Below are positions 17,615-26,420 of a stretch of 64,000 bases of DNA, piece by piece. The notes under the pieces are model-generated. The model made no database searches, was not told where the DNA came from, and saw only the letters and a program-made list of their open reading frames with translations. The stretch's first letter is position 1. Every line of letters begins with the position of its first letter. The DNA comes from Ureibacillus aquaedulcis (GTDB lineage Bacteria; Bacillota; Bacilli; Bacillales_A; Planococcaceae). The stretch lies in the NCBI RefSeq assembly GCF_030418165.1, contig NZ_JAUHTQ010000004.1:186001-250000 (forward strand), in the 5' to 3' direction. The translations under genes and the position numbers were made by a program.

Positions 17615-18277
17615 ATGACAAAACAAGAAATAATTTTAAAAAGTTTTTCTATCGGGTTACCGAAAACTATGACTTATGAAAATGACCGATTATTAGAAAC
17701 GGGAATCTGCAAGGAATCCGTTGACGAGGCCTTGTTGACCAAGGACGGATTTTCGGGAGATGGAGTGGCGAATTTAAAGCATCATGGTGGACCAGATCGG
17801 GCTGTATGTGTCTACCCTTATGAACATTATGCACTATGGGAAAAGGAATTTGGGACGTCTTTGCCAGCTTCGGCTTTCGGTGAGAATATCACTGTTACAA
17901 ACATGCTGGAATCGGATATATGTATAGGAGATATTTATCAGCTTGGTGATGCAGTCGTTCAGATAGCACAAGGTCGAGTACCTTGCAGCACAATCAATAA
18001 ACGGACAGGTCTTCCAACTTTGATGAACTGTATGGTAGATACAGGACTCACTGGCTATTTTTGCCGAGTACTTAAAGAAGGAAAGGTACGAAGTGATTCT
18101 AAAATCACCTTAATTGAGAAAGATCCAAAAGAGATATCAATTTTATGGGCCAATGAAGTGTATTTCCAGCGTCCAACTGATATAGAAGCAATGCAAACTC
18201 TACTTTCTGTCGAGGCACTTGCAGATAAGTGGAAAGGGTATATGACGAAAAGATTATCAAAATTTACTACAGCATAA
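17615..18277 (+). CDS. MOSC-domain protein (YiiM/YflK-like)
   Basis: About 220 residues; ATG 17615 is preferred by comparison with the short N-termini of relatives, with ATG 17594 an alternative. The MOSC signature is clear: 'GDGVANLKHHGGPDRAVCVY', 'FGENITVTNM', 'CIGDIYQLGDAVVQIAQGR' and the conserved Cys in 'GRVPCSTINKRTG'. Such proteins bind the molybdenum cofactor or transfer sulfur, and YiiM reduces N-hydroxylated compounds. No other Mo-cofactor gene is nearby. Confidence 0.9.
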   Translation: MTKQEIILKSFSIGLPKTMTYENDRLLETGICKESVDEALLTKDGFSGDGVANLKHHGGPDRAVCVYPYEHYALWEKEFGTSLPASAFGENITVTNMLESDICIGDIYQLGDAVVQIAQGRVPCSTINKRTGLPTLMNCMVDTGLTGYFCRVLKEGKVRSDSKITLIEKDPKEISILWANEVYFQRPTDIEAMQTLLSVEALADKWKGYMTKRLSKFTTA

Positions 18278-18313
18278 ATAAATGGGTTGCAGTTTGAGAA
18301 CGTAATCCTAAAC

Positions 18314-18357
18314 AGGTGTAAACGAAGTTGATAATCAACTTTTGTCTACACCTTTTA
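18314..18357 (+). terminator. Terminator
   Basis: AGGTGTA..AAGTT / AACTT..TACACCT stem then TTTTATT after the MOSC gene. Confidence 0.7.
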
Positions 18358-18517
18358 TTGATGGGTATTAGTAGGAAAGAACTAATTAAAAGTAGGAATT
18401 TAAAATATTCAGAAAAACTGTAACCTTTTTGTCGTTTTTATAGTCTATATTATGAGAAGATTTTGCATAAAAAATGTCGAAAAACGAAAATTAGTTAAAA
18501 AGTTTTGGGGTGATACA

Positions 18518-18973
18518 ATGGATCGAGATTTTATTATCCAAATTGTTTCAGATAATCTAAAAATATTAAGAAAGGAAAATTGCTATACGCAGGATAAGAT
18601 GGCTGAAATAGTGGGTGTGACTAAGAAAACCATCATTCAAGTTGAAAAAGGCCGAGCATTGGCAGATTGGACGACAACCATAGCAATTTGTGCGTTATTC
18701 CGAGAGAGTAAACTTTTACGAAAGCATTTTGGTGGCGATCCTATTGAGATCATTGAACTTACTGTTCAAGATGTAACGATTCGACCGCAAGAAAAGACTT
18801 TAGGCGGCCATATTATGTGGAAGAATATCGATGAGTATAAAGGATTCAAACTTCAAAGAAATTTGATAAGTAAACATTTTCGGATTTTAGACGAAGAGAA
18901 TTACCGATTATTCAGTACTTTTGATGCGGAAGTAGCACAAGAAATGTGGAAAGACATTGAAAAGACAATATAA
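18518..18973 (+). CDS. XRE-family helix-turn-helix protein
   Basis: 151 residues from ATG 18518, with GGGGTGA upstream. HTH_3 domain at about 8-62: 'LKILRKENCYTQDKMAEIVG' then 'VTKKTIIQVEKGRALADWTT'. The C-terminal part (about 90-150) has 'MWKNIDEYKGFKLQRNLISK' and looks like a small separate domain. A TGTCGAA sequence at 18475-18481 matches the Spo0A box core. Target genes unknown. Confidence 0.85.
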   Translation: MDRDFIIQIVSDNLKILRKENCYTQDKMAEIVGVTKKTIIQVEKGRALADWTTTIAICALFRESKLLRKHFGGDPIEIIELTVQDVTIRPQEKTLGGHIMWKNIDEYKGFKLQRNLISKHFRILDEENYRLFSTFDAEVAQEMWKDIEKTI

Positions 18974-18998
18974 AGAATTCATTTTTCTATACAATGGA

Positions 18999-19036
18999 TG
19001 AAGAAGTTTTGCTTTCTACTACAAAACTTCTTTTAT
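18999..19036 (+). terminator. Terminator
   Basis: GAAGTTTTG/CAAAACTTC stem followed by TTTTATT. Confidence 0.75.
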
Positions 19037-19121
19037 TAATTTTAAGTTGTTTTAAACCCCGCAGGTAAACCTAAAAGAATGGCCAAAACAGGATTAGATT
19101 TAGGGAATTAAGCTATGGTTA

Positions 19122-19625
19122 TTATTCATTTATTAATAATTTGTATAAATAATATTCATTCCTTGGTTCTCCGTTAATCATCAACGAATTTACCTTTTCT
19201 CCTTCTAAAACAAAACCCATTTTTCGGTACAAATTAAAAGCTTTATGGTTATCTTTGATTACAGTTAGTTCCAAACGTGTAATACCAGATTTCTTGGCCC
19301 ATTTAAACAAATGCTTGAATAGTTGTGAGGCAATGCCTCTCCCTTCAAAATTTTCCTTAACTCCGATTACCACGGTAGCACGATGTTTTGTTCGCTTTAT
19401 GTTATTTCCAATGGCCGCGATAAAGCCTATAAGTTGATGATCTAAATCTGCAACTAACATTGTTGAGTTTTTATCTGCCAAGATTTTCTCTATAATCTTT
19501 TTCTGTTGTTCATAAGAAATTTGTTTTTCACCAGGTTCATATAGCATGAAGCCCGATTCATCAATTGCTTTGTTTAGTTCCAAATAATTTGCAGTATCCT
19601 TTACTTCTATTGTTCGAATTAACAC
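19122..19625 (-). CDS. GNAT N-acetyltransferase
   Basis: 167 residues from a GTG with AAAGGAG upstream. Complete GNAT fold: 'LIRTIEVKDTANYLELNKAI', 'MLVADLDHQLIGFIAA', the acetyl-CoA loop 'GVKENFEGRGIASQLFKHLF', and 'LTVIKDNHKAFNLYRKMGF'. Resembles RimI or amino-acid acetyltransferases of Bacillales. Substrate unknown. Confidence 0.9.
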   Translation of the reverse strand: MLIRTIEVKDTANYLELNKAIDESGFMLYEPGEKQISYEQQKKIIEKILADKNSTMLVADLDHQLIGFIAAIGNNIKRTKHRATVVIGVKENFEGRGIASQLFKHLFKWAKKSGITRLELTVIKDNHKAFNLYRKMGFVLEGEKVNSLMINGEPRNEYYLYKLLINE

Positions 19626-19751
19626 TTTAACAACTCCTTTACTTTAAAAGTTTACCATATTTAGTAAATGTCGCGGCGAATGAATTTCAATGCAGAAAAA
19701 CTGCTATTTTAGTTATACTAATAAGAATGCTGCAAAGGGGAGCGAGTAGTT

Positions 19752-20543
19752 ATGCGAATTGAATTAGGTTCTGGTTTGGATATTATAGGAGATATCCATG
19801 CGTGCTATGAAGAGTTCATAACATTGCTTGAGAAATTAGGTTATGAACAGAATGAAAAATGTCTATATGTTCATCCTGAGGGACGGAAAATCCTATCATT
19901 AGGTGACGTGATGAGTAGGGGGCCCCAATCGATTGAATGCATGTTGTTCTTTTTAAGACATGTGGAAGAAGGAGTTGCCTATATGATTGATAGCAATCAC
20001 GGGTGGAAAATCGCACGTTGGCTGGATGGTCGGAAAGTTCAAATGAAACATGGTGATGAAAAAGTTGAAGAAGAGTTTAAGCAATTCGAGAAGAAACATG
20101 GTGCAAAAGAAACAAGTGTTTTAAAAGAAAAGCTCAAAAACTTATTAATGGGAGCCCCATCTCACTTTATCATTACAGATGAGGGAAATGAAAAGGTCGT
20201 CTGTACGCATGCAGGAATAAAAGATGATTTCATAGGAAAGGAAAATTCAAGAATCAAAGATTTTTGCCGATACGGTGATGTAGCCGGAATGGATGAAAAG
20301 GGAAAGCCCATTAGACGAGATTGGTTTAAGGAACATAGGGGGGAACTGCTCATTGTATGGGGGCATGACCCAAAACCTGAACCGATGGTGATAAATAATA
20401 CCATTAATATTGACCAAGGTGCTGTTTTTGGCGGAAAGTTGACTTGTTACCGATACCCTGAAAAAGATTTTGTATTTGTGCATGCATTGAAAAACTACTC
20501 AGGTAAAGTTGGGGCGGATAATCCCATAGGAAGAAGAGATTGA
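19752..20543 (+). CDS. PrpE-like metallophosphoesterase with altered metal motifs
   Basis: 263 residues from ATG 19752 (GGGGAGCG upstream). Along its length it resembles Bacillus PrpE, a bis(5'-nucleosyl)-tetraphosphatase linked to spore germination: 'DIIGDIHACYEEFITLLEKL', 'KDFCRYGDVAGMDEKGKPIR', 'INIDQGAVFGGKLTCYRYP'. The metal-binding motifs are unusual. GDxxDRG reads 'GDVMSRG' and GNHxxK reads 'SNHGWK'. 'THAG' and 'VWGHDP' are present. It may have changed activity or substrate. Confidence 0.82.
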   Translation: MRIELGSGLDIIGDIHACYEEFITLLEKLGYEQNEKCLYVHPEGRKILSLGDVMSRGPQSIECMLFFLRHVEEGVAYMIDSNHGWKIARWLDGRKVQMKHGDEKVEEEFKQFEKKHGAKETSVLKEKLKNLLMGAPSHFIITDEGNEKVVCTHAGIKDDFIGKENSRIKDFCRYGDVAGMDEKGKPIRRDWFKEHRGELLIVWGHDPKPEPMVINNTINIDQGAVFGGKLTCYRYPEKDFVFVHALKNYSGKVGADNPIGRRD

Positions 20544-20552
20544 AACTAAAAA

Positions 20553-20590
20553 GGGTCACCACAGGCTATTAGCTTGGTGGTGACTCTTTT
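20553..20590. terminator. Bidirectional terminator
   Basis: GTCACCAC/GTGGTGAC stem between the PrpE-like gene and the convergent RDD gene, with T-runs on the plus side. Confidence 0.75.
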
Positions 20591-20595
20591 ATCGG

Positions 20596-20988
20596 TTATT
20601 TTACTTCTTTCACAACGGTGCCGGCAACTCGATCATGGGGAAGTATTTCACCATTCTGCCCCTCGAAGGATTTTCTTCTAAAAACATAGTCTACAGTACC
20701 AATCAAATCACGGTAGGCCATGCGTTTGACAATTTGAGCAGGGGTAATGTCCGCTCCGCTGGCATTTTCCATTACTAGTCCTGCAGCTTTGTATCCAAGA
20801 GTTTGCCCGCTTTTGCGTAATTGTACATACTCGAGTGTCCATAATACAGCAGTTGGCGTTACAAGTGCGTGGAAAGCTTCATTTTTTATCTTCTTTCTTA
20901 ACAAATATTCTACGCCTGCGTTTACGGCCCCTGATATTGCTAAATCAATTAAAAAGGCATTTCTTCGTTTTTTTGTTATGGCCTTCAA
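20596..20988 (-). CDS. RDD-family membrane protein
   Basis: About 130 residues from TTG 20988, chosen because GAAGGGAG lies 8 bases upstream and would overlap GTG 20997. RDD hallmarks: 'RRNAFLIDLAISGAVNAGVE' (Arg/Asp in the first helix), 'GQTLGYKAAGLVM' and the closing 'PHDRVAGTVV'. Two to three transmembrane segments. Some RDD proteins act in ion or osmotic homeostasis. Not linked to its neighbours. Confidence 0.85.
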   Translation of the reverse strand: MKAITKKRRNAFLIDLAISGAVNAGVEYLLRKKIKNEAFHALVTPTAVLWTLEYVQLRKSGQTLGYKAAGLVMENASGADITPAQIVKRMAYRDLIGTVDYVFRRKSFEGQNGEILPHDRVAGTVVKEVK

Positions 20989-21346
20989 TAATGTCACTCC
21001 CTTCCTCTGTGTGCAATCTTTCTTTTTATACGTATTGCCTTGTTGAAAAGTTTCAATACTTTTAGGAAATACAAGTTTGATTCTAAATATGGAAGGTACT
21101 AATAATCAAGAAAATGGGGCAGATAAACTTATGCTTAGATTCTGTATTGGTGCAGATTATAAAAGAGGATTAAATTATATTGGATAGATTTATATAAAAT
21201 GGGAGGAAGCCTGGAACAGTGGATCATTTAAGCGGAAATAGACTCTGGAAAATATATAAACCCAGTTAGACAGATTAACTCTTGTCTAACTGGGTTCATA
21301 ATCGGATTTATACTGTATTGTCTTAATAAAAATTCCTCCTTAACCC
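20989..21346. other. Intergenic with possible 16-codon plus-strand peptide
   Basis: The region holds the RDD promoter. Near its end a GGGAGGAAG site precedes GTG 21219, a 16-codon frame 'VDHLSGNRLWKIYKPS' stopping at 21269 inside the hairpin at 21259-21296. This could be chance. Confidence 0.3.
21259..21296. terminator. Strong hairpin, probable spo0E-like terminator
   Basis: Perfect 14-bp stem (AACCCAGTTAGACA/TGTCTAACTGGGTT) with a 10-base loop, 50 bases beyond the Spo0E-like stop on the minus strand. Confidence 0.65.
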
Positions 21347-21511
21347 TTAAGCTGCTTTATGGCCATAGATATTTAGCAATGCGTCTAATTCTTGGCTGCA
21401 GGTAACAGTTTCTGGATGTGTAAAGCCTAAATTATTAGCTTTTTTATACATATCTTTTCTTTTCATTTCAATTAATAGTTTTAATATTTGTCTGTAAAAT
21501 CTACTTCGCAT
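21347..21511 (-). CDS. Spo0E-family sporulation regulatory protein
   Basis: 54 residues from ATG 21511, with GGGGGA about 12 bases upstream. The family pattern is complete: a helix 'LLIEMKRKDMYKKANNLGF', a linker 'THPETVT', and 'CSQELDALLNIY' containing the SQELD signature. Spo0E-like aspartyl-phosphate phosphatases remove phosphate from Spo0A and delay sporulation. Length fits the short family members. It stands alone and ends at a strong hairpin. Confidence 0.9.
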   Translation of the reverse strand: MRSRFYRQILKLLIEMKRKDMYKKANNLGFTHPETVTCSQELDALLNIYGHKAA

Positions 21512-22280
21512 TCTAGTAGTCCCCCATGAATTTGTATTATATTAATCGCTTAATATAATTTGTTTTTACTTTAGTAATTGTATATTACTTGATCTGAAAA
21601 TTATGTCGGTTCGTGGTTGAAAATTGGAAATTCACAAATTTGTCACATTTTATACAAATATTCTATATATACATCTATTAATAAAGAAGCAGCTATTTTT
21701 TTTCGCTGCGTAAATCAAGTAAACAATTGATATTTCCTAGTAATAGGAATATTCAAGACTTGATTTTGCTTTGGGGAAAAAGTCAAATTATTTTGTCTAA
21801 ATGCCGATTTTCTTAGTCGACACAAGCTCGAAAAATGACGATTTTTTTGGAAAAGATTAGGTTGAAATATGAATAAATAAAACGATTTATTTCTGTTGGA
21901 ATTTAATAAATCTAAGGCCTGCTTACTATATTAAAATATCAATTTTGTACGAAAAATTAATCTTTTCCATTAATATTCTTCATTTGTTAATAGATTATGA
22001 TAGTTTTGAAAATGCAAAAGTCTATGTAGTGATATAGAATGTATAAAATAGTATACAAAGGGTGTACTAGAATATTTTAATAGATTGGTATAAAATTTAC
22101 AATATTTTTCTTTTTTTATATACTTAGGGAGTTTTTAAAGAAGGAAACAAGTACTTGAAGCATGCAAGAGTTTATAGAATTTAATGTCCCTTAAGAATTA
22201 TCTTTTATGGTAAAGTCATGCTACGATTAAAAAAATATTTTATAGGGGTTCGACGAAATAAATTAACGTGGAGGATAGAA
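21512..22280. other. Long AT-rich intergenic region
   Basis: About 770 bases with no convincing ORF on either strand. It holds several near-matches to the Spo0A box core (TGTCGAC at about 21819 on the minus strand, TGACGAT at about 21836, and TTCGACG at about 22249). Divergent promoters of the spo0E-like and SRPBCC genes must lie here. Confidence 0.4.
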
Positions 22281-22751
22281 ATGAAGTCTTGGACAAAGGA
22301 TATTGAGATAAAAGCGCCAATTGAGCAAGTATGGAATTTGTTAAACGGCAATTTGGCGGAGATGCAAAAAATTATGCCGCAAGTAATAGCGCATGAACCG
22401 CTTAAACTTACAACTGAAAAAATCGGCAGTGTTTATCTTCAAAAATACCGTGAAGGAAATCGCGTACAAGAATATGAAATAGTAACCTTGGATTATGTTA
22501 ATGAAAATAACTATAAGAGGCTGAAAGTAGGTTTTACTTTGGCTAACATGTTTGAAATTACAGCACAATACGAGTTAAAAGAAATCGGGTTTGATACGAC
22601 TTATTTTAATTACTCAACCACCAACAAGCCGCTGAAATGGTTTTTAAAGCCACTTGTAATGCTGGGTTCCAATAAGGTTGTTATTCAATTTGTGGAACAA
22701 GTAAAAAAAGTGGCAGAAGCAGAAGCGCAAAAAATAAAAAACCGTGGGTAG
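22281..22751 (+). CDS. SRPBCC-family protein
   Basis: 156 residues from ATG 22281, with GGAGG upstream. N-terminal 'DIEIKAPIEQVWNLLNGNLA' and the strand-rich middle part fit the START/Bet v1-like lipid- or polyketide-binding fold. The C-terminal helix ends in 'FVEQVKKVAEAEAQKIK'. No catalytic role can be read. Cytoplasmic. Confidence 0.78.
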   Translation: MKSWTKDIEIKAPIEQVWNLLNGNLAEMQKIMPQVIAHEPLKLTTEKIGSVYLQKYREGNRVQEYEIVTLDYVNENNYKRLKVGFTLANMFEITAQYELKEIGFDTTYFNYSTTNKPLKWFLKPLVMLGSNKVVIQFVEQVKKVAEAEAQKIKNRG

Positions 22752-22953
22752 TTTTACACTGCCCGCTTCCTCATTTTAGTCCCAAACAGCACTACAGCTC
22801 TATTTAATGCAATTCCCCAAATTACAAACTTCAAAAAACAACCTTTTTACTCATGTTAAATACTATTCAAAAAAGTCTATCCTTCTTATTATTAATATTC
22901 ATATGTTTTTAATTTTTGGACAAGATAAAAGGTACAACAAGCGAGGTGTTGTT

Positions 22954-24477
22954 ATGATTATTGAAAGGTCTTCAAACTGGCGAGAGGACTTTATCCAACG
23001 TTTTGAGCAAGATGGTCCATGGGATAGTTGGACACTTTATAACAAGAGCTATGAAATTGAAAAGATGAATCTCATTCCCGAGTTTTCAGGATTACAAGCA
23101 CCGAAATTTCTGACAAATATACAATTGTTGCCCCATCAAGTTGAAGCAGCGCAAACTGTCATCGAAAAAATGAATGGAAAAGCGATACTAGCTGATGAAG
23201 TAGGGCTGGGTAAAACGATTGAAGCCGGACTTATCATGAAAGAATATATGATTCGCGGAATTGTAAAAAAGGTTCTAATTTTAGTGCCGGCCTCCCTGCA
23301 AAATCAATGGGTAACAGAGTTGAACATGCGTTTTTTTATTCCGGCCATTGCCTATAGAAAAAATACGCCGATCGAGCATTATGATGTAGTGGTTATGAGT
23401 ATGGATACAGCAAAAAAAAGTCCGCATCGCGAAAAAATATACGAGCAGGACTATGACATGATTATCATAGATGAGGCCCATAAACTTAAAAATCATAAGA
23501 CTCAAATCTATGAGTTTGTTCAAAGTTTAAAGAAGAAATTTTGTTTATTATTAACTGCTACGCCGATACAAAATGATGTCTTTGAAATCTTTTATCTGGT
23601 TTCATTATTAAAGCCGGGTCATCTGGGGAACTATGAATCATTCCAGGCATCCTTTTCAACTACGAAAAATTCGACGGATGGAGAAAAATATCTAAAAGAG
23701 CTAGTTAACCAGGTGATGGTCAGAAACCGAAGACAAGATACCGGTATTGAATGGACAAGCCGAAAGGTTGAAACAATACCAATTCAGTTTACGCCTGGGG
23801 AAAGAGAAGTCTATGAAATGATCGGTGCATTAAAATCCGTGTCGGCAGTCTTTTCTAGTTCCTTCACAATGGTAACGCTGCTTAAGGAAATGTGCAGCAG
23901 TAAAGAAGCAACATTTTTGACGCTCAATAAAATGATTCAAAAGTGCGTTACAAACGAAGAAAGTGAATATATCGAAGAGATACTAGCGAAGCTGATGAAG
24001 CTCGAAATCAATTCAAAAGCCGAAAAAGTAATAGAAATAATTGAAAAAGCAAACGATAAAGTAATTATTTTCACAGAGTACCGTGCTACGCAAGCATACC
24101 TGCAGTGGTACTTGTATACAAAAGGAATTTCAAGTGTACTATTTAACGGGAAATTTAGTAAAAGTAAACGTGACTGGGTTAAGCAACTATTCCGTCAACG
24201 AGATCAGGTATTAATTGCCACAGAATCCGGCGGCGAGGGGATTAACCTTCAATTTTGCCACCATGTTATCAATTATGATCTGCCATGGAATCCAATGAAA
24301 CTCGAACAGCGCATTGGACGTGTGCACCGTCTGGGACAAGAAGAAGACGTGCATATTTACAATTTGGCAATTGAGGATACCATCGAACAGAAAATCCTGG
24401 ATTTATTGGGTAGTAAAATAGATGTCTTTGAAAAAGTAGTCGGGGATTTGGATGATATACTAACGCGGAAAGCGTAG
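22954..24477 (+). CDS. yqhH: SNF2-family DEAD/DEAH helicase (YqhH-like)
   Basis: 507 residues from ATG 22954 (GCGAGGTG upstream). Walker A 'ADEVGLGKTIEAGL' (GLGKT 84-88), motif II DEAH 173-176 ('MIIIDEAHKLKN'), motif III 'LLLTATPIQND', and C-terminal helicase motifs 'VIIFTEYRATQAYLQWYL', 'IATESGGEGINLQF', 'QRIGRVHRLGQ'. It is an ATP-dependent DNA or protein-nucleic-acid translocase. The next gene is yqhG, the same pair as in Bacillus subtilis. Confidence 0.92.
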   Translation: MIIERSSNWREDFIQRFEQDGPWDSWTLYNKSYEIEKMNLIPEFSGLQAPKFLTNIQLLPHQVEAAQTVIEKMNGKAILADEVGLGKTIEAGLIMKEYMIRGIVKKVLILVPASLQNQWVTELNMRFFIPAIAYRKNTPIEHYDVVVMSMDTAKKSPHREKIYEQDYDMIIIDEAHKLKNHKTQIYEFVQSLKKKFCLLLTATPIQNDVFEIFYLVSLLKPGHLGNYESFQASFSTTKNSTDGEKYLKELVNQVMVRNRRQDTGIEWTSRKVETIPIQFTPGEREVYEMIGALKSVSAVFSSSFTMVTLLKEMCSSKEATFLTLNKMIQKCVTNEESEYIEEILAKLMKLEINSKAEKVIEIIEKANDKVIIFTEYRATQAYLQWYLYTKGISSVLFNGKFSKSKRDWVKQLFRQRDQVLIATESGGEGINLQFCHHVINYDLPWNPMKLEQRIGRVHRLGQEEDVHIYNLAIEDTIEQKILDLLGSKIDVFEKVVGDLDDILTRKA

Positions 24478-24546
24478 GGAAAACCAAAAGACAAACTGAA
24501 GAAACATAAGCAAAGATAGTGAGTGAACAAAAGGAGGAAGCATAGG

Positions 24547-25317
24547 ATGTATGCAGAACAGGTTCATGACTATTTAAGAACATTTTTTAAGGAGACCGAT
24601 TGTGAGCTGCTTTCGGATGAAGGTTATATGCTTTCTGTTCAATTAACTGCCGATATGGATAAAAGAATAATGAACCGCCCATTTTATTGGCAATATATAG
24701 AAGCGACGAACAGTCCAGCAAATCCGGCCCGATTAAATTTAATTACCGATCGTACGAAAGTGCAAAATCAATTCATTGGTGAAATCATTCACTTCGGTTC
24801 AGGCAGGCTACATCAAATTTTCAAAGCAACGAAGGAACTAGGCTCCTTTGTGCAAATGTATCAGCAGAGTAATGATCGTAAAATGCTGACGCCTTATTTC
24901 TGTGTAAATTACAAGGTTTCTTATTATTGTGATCAAACGAAAGAAGTCCTTTATTCGCTGGGGATTAATCTAATCAACGGTGACATAGAGGATCATTTTC
25001 ACGAATTTGTCAGTCAGCTGGATCTGAAGGGCAATATCCCTGAGAATAGCTTCTGTCTACAATATATCATTAAACCGGCAAGAGCATTGGAACGTCTGGA
25101 CGGCATGATCCAAAACATCATACAAAATGATGATCATTCATGGGCTGAGGAAGCAAAAAAAAGATGGGCAAAAGAATTGGAAGTACTAGACTTCTTTTAT
25201 GATGGGGTTGAGGAAAAGCCGGAAAGCTACGAAATTGAAAAAAAAGGTCTGAAAGAAAGATTTAACCCCCGTATAAAAGTCGAAATCATCAATGGTGGGT
25301 TGTTCTATTTGCATTAA
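24547..25317 (+). CDS. yqhG: YqhG-family protein
   Basis: 256 residues from ATG 24547; AAAGGAGG lies 9-10 bases upstream. The conserved 'LTADMDKRIMNRPFYWQYIE' and 'FGSGRLHQIFKATKELGSFV' mark the YqhG family. Mixed alpha/beta, no signal peptide. It follows the helicase by about 70 bases and is probably co-transcribed and functionally linked. Biochemical role unknown. Confidence 0.9.
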   Translation: MYAEQVHDYLRTFFKETDCELLSDEGYMLSVQLTADMDKRIMNRPFYWQYIEATNSPANPARLNLITDRTKVQNQFIGEIIHFGSGRLHQIFKATKELGSFVQMYQQSNDRKMLTPYFCVNYKVSYYCDQTKEVLYSLGINLINGDIEDHFHEFVSQLDLKGNIPENSFCLQYIIKPARALERLDGMIQNIIQNDDHSWAEEAKKRWAKELEVLDFFYDGVEEKPESYEIEKKGLKERFNPRIKVEIINGGLFYLH

Positions 25318-25394
25318 ATGAACCTTTCGACGGAGCCACAAGATAGGCTTGAAAAAGCATGTCAGGAATTCAGCATAGCATGTGAGCTTTTGTC

Positions 25395-25427
25395 AACGTT
25401 CAGGTCTATTTCCTGAGCGTTTTTTTA
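25395..25427 (+). terminator. Terminator of yqhHG
   Basis: AACGTTCAGG/CCTGAGCGTT stem followed by seven T residues. Confidence 0.8.
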
Positions 25428-25523
25428 GTTGGTTTTCGATAATTAAATTTCTCTATTGTGAATAGAAAGGCTTCTAAGTTGGCTAACTTGATAGAAAAGA
25501 GCAATTAAAGGAGAATATGAATC

Positions 25524-26354
25524 ATGCGTAAAAAGTACATCTATGCCTTGTTATCAATTGCTGTTGTAATTGGTGTCATCGGATACTTTGCAATTGATAC
25601 GACTGAGCAGGCGCCTGTTGAAAATGAACAACAATTGACTGCAGCTGACGTTTATTGGTCCTACACAGGTGAGACCGGCCCTGAACAATGGATAAATGTA
25701 AATTCAAATTATGAAGCATGTGGCAGAGGAGAACTTCAGTCTCCTATCAACATTGAAATAAAAGAAACGGCAGACCAACAGGAAGCAGTGAAATTAGCGG
25801 AACAAATTTCACTAAATTACGATCAGGCGATTTTCACTGTAGAGAATATTGGGCATACTATAGAGGCAAATTCAACAACCCTTGAAAACTCCTTATTGAT
25901 TAATGATAAAGAATATAAATTAACGGGTATTCATTTTCATTCACCAAGTGAACACCAATTAAATGGGCAATATTTTGATATGGAGGCTCATTTGTATCAC
26001 AAATCAGAAGAAGGGGAAATGGCAATCATCGGATTGTTCATTGAAAGTGGAGAAGAAAACCTTGTATTAGCTGAGATGTGGGATGAGATACCAACAGATG
26101 GTGATGAAGCTGCAAAGATATTGAAAAATCCAGTCGACCTGCAATTGCTATTACCTGAACAAAAAAGCGTTTATCAATATATGGGCTCTATAACAGCGCC
26201 TCCGTGTACTGAAGGGGTGAATTGGTTTATCTTGGAGCAGCCAATTGAAATGTCGGATGACCAGATTAATCGATTCAGTTCAATATTTTTGCAAAACAAT
26301 CGACCGATACAAGAATTAAATGGCCGAGATGTTTATAAATTTAATCTTAACTAG
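25524..26354 (+). CDS. Alpha-type carbonic anhydrase, exported
   Basis: 276 residues from ATG 25524 (AAAGGAG upstream). An N-terminal hydrophobic segment (about 5-24) acts as signal or membrane anchor. The alpha-carbonic anhydrase domain covers about 42-276: 'YWSYTGETGPEQW', 'QSPINIE', zinc histidines in 'GIHFHSPSEH' and 'EAHLYHK', and 'TAPPCTEGVNWFIL'. C66 ('EACGRGE') and the Cys of 'PPCTEG' can form the usual disulphide. It hydrates CO2 outside the membrane. Monocistronic. Confidence 0.95.
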   Translation: MRKKYIYALLSIAVVIGVIGYFAIDTTEQAPVENEQQLTAADVYWSYTGETGPEQWINVNSNYEACGRGELQSPINIEIKETADQQEAVKLAEQISLNYDQAIFTVENIGHTIEANSTTLENSLLINDKEYKLTGIHFHSPSEHQLNGQYFDMEAHLYHKSEEGEMAIIGLFIESGEENLVLAEMWDEIPTDGDEAAKILKNPVDLQLLLPEQKSVYQYMGSITAPPCTEGVNWFILEQPIEMSDDQINRFSSIFLQNNRPIQELNGRDVYKFNLN

Positions 26355-26355
26355 C

Positions 26356-26394
26356 AAAAACGCGATCGGGAAAATGTTCCCATCGCGTTTTTTA
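26356..26394. terminator. Terminator
   Basis: AAAAACGCGAT..GGGAA / TTCCC..ATCGCGTTTTTT, between convergent genes. Confidence 0.85.
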
Positions 26395-26420
26395 ATTATC
26401 TCTTTCGAAGTGGAGGAATT

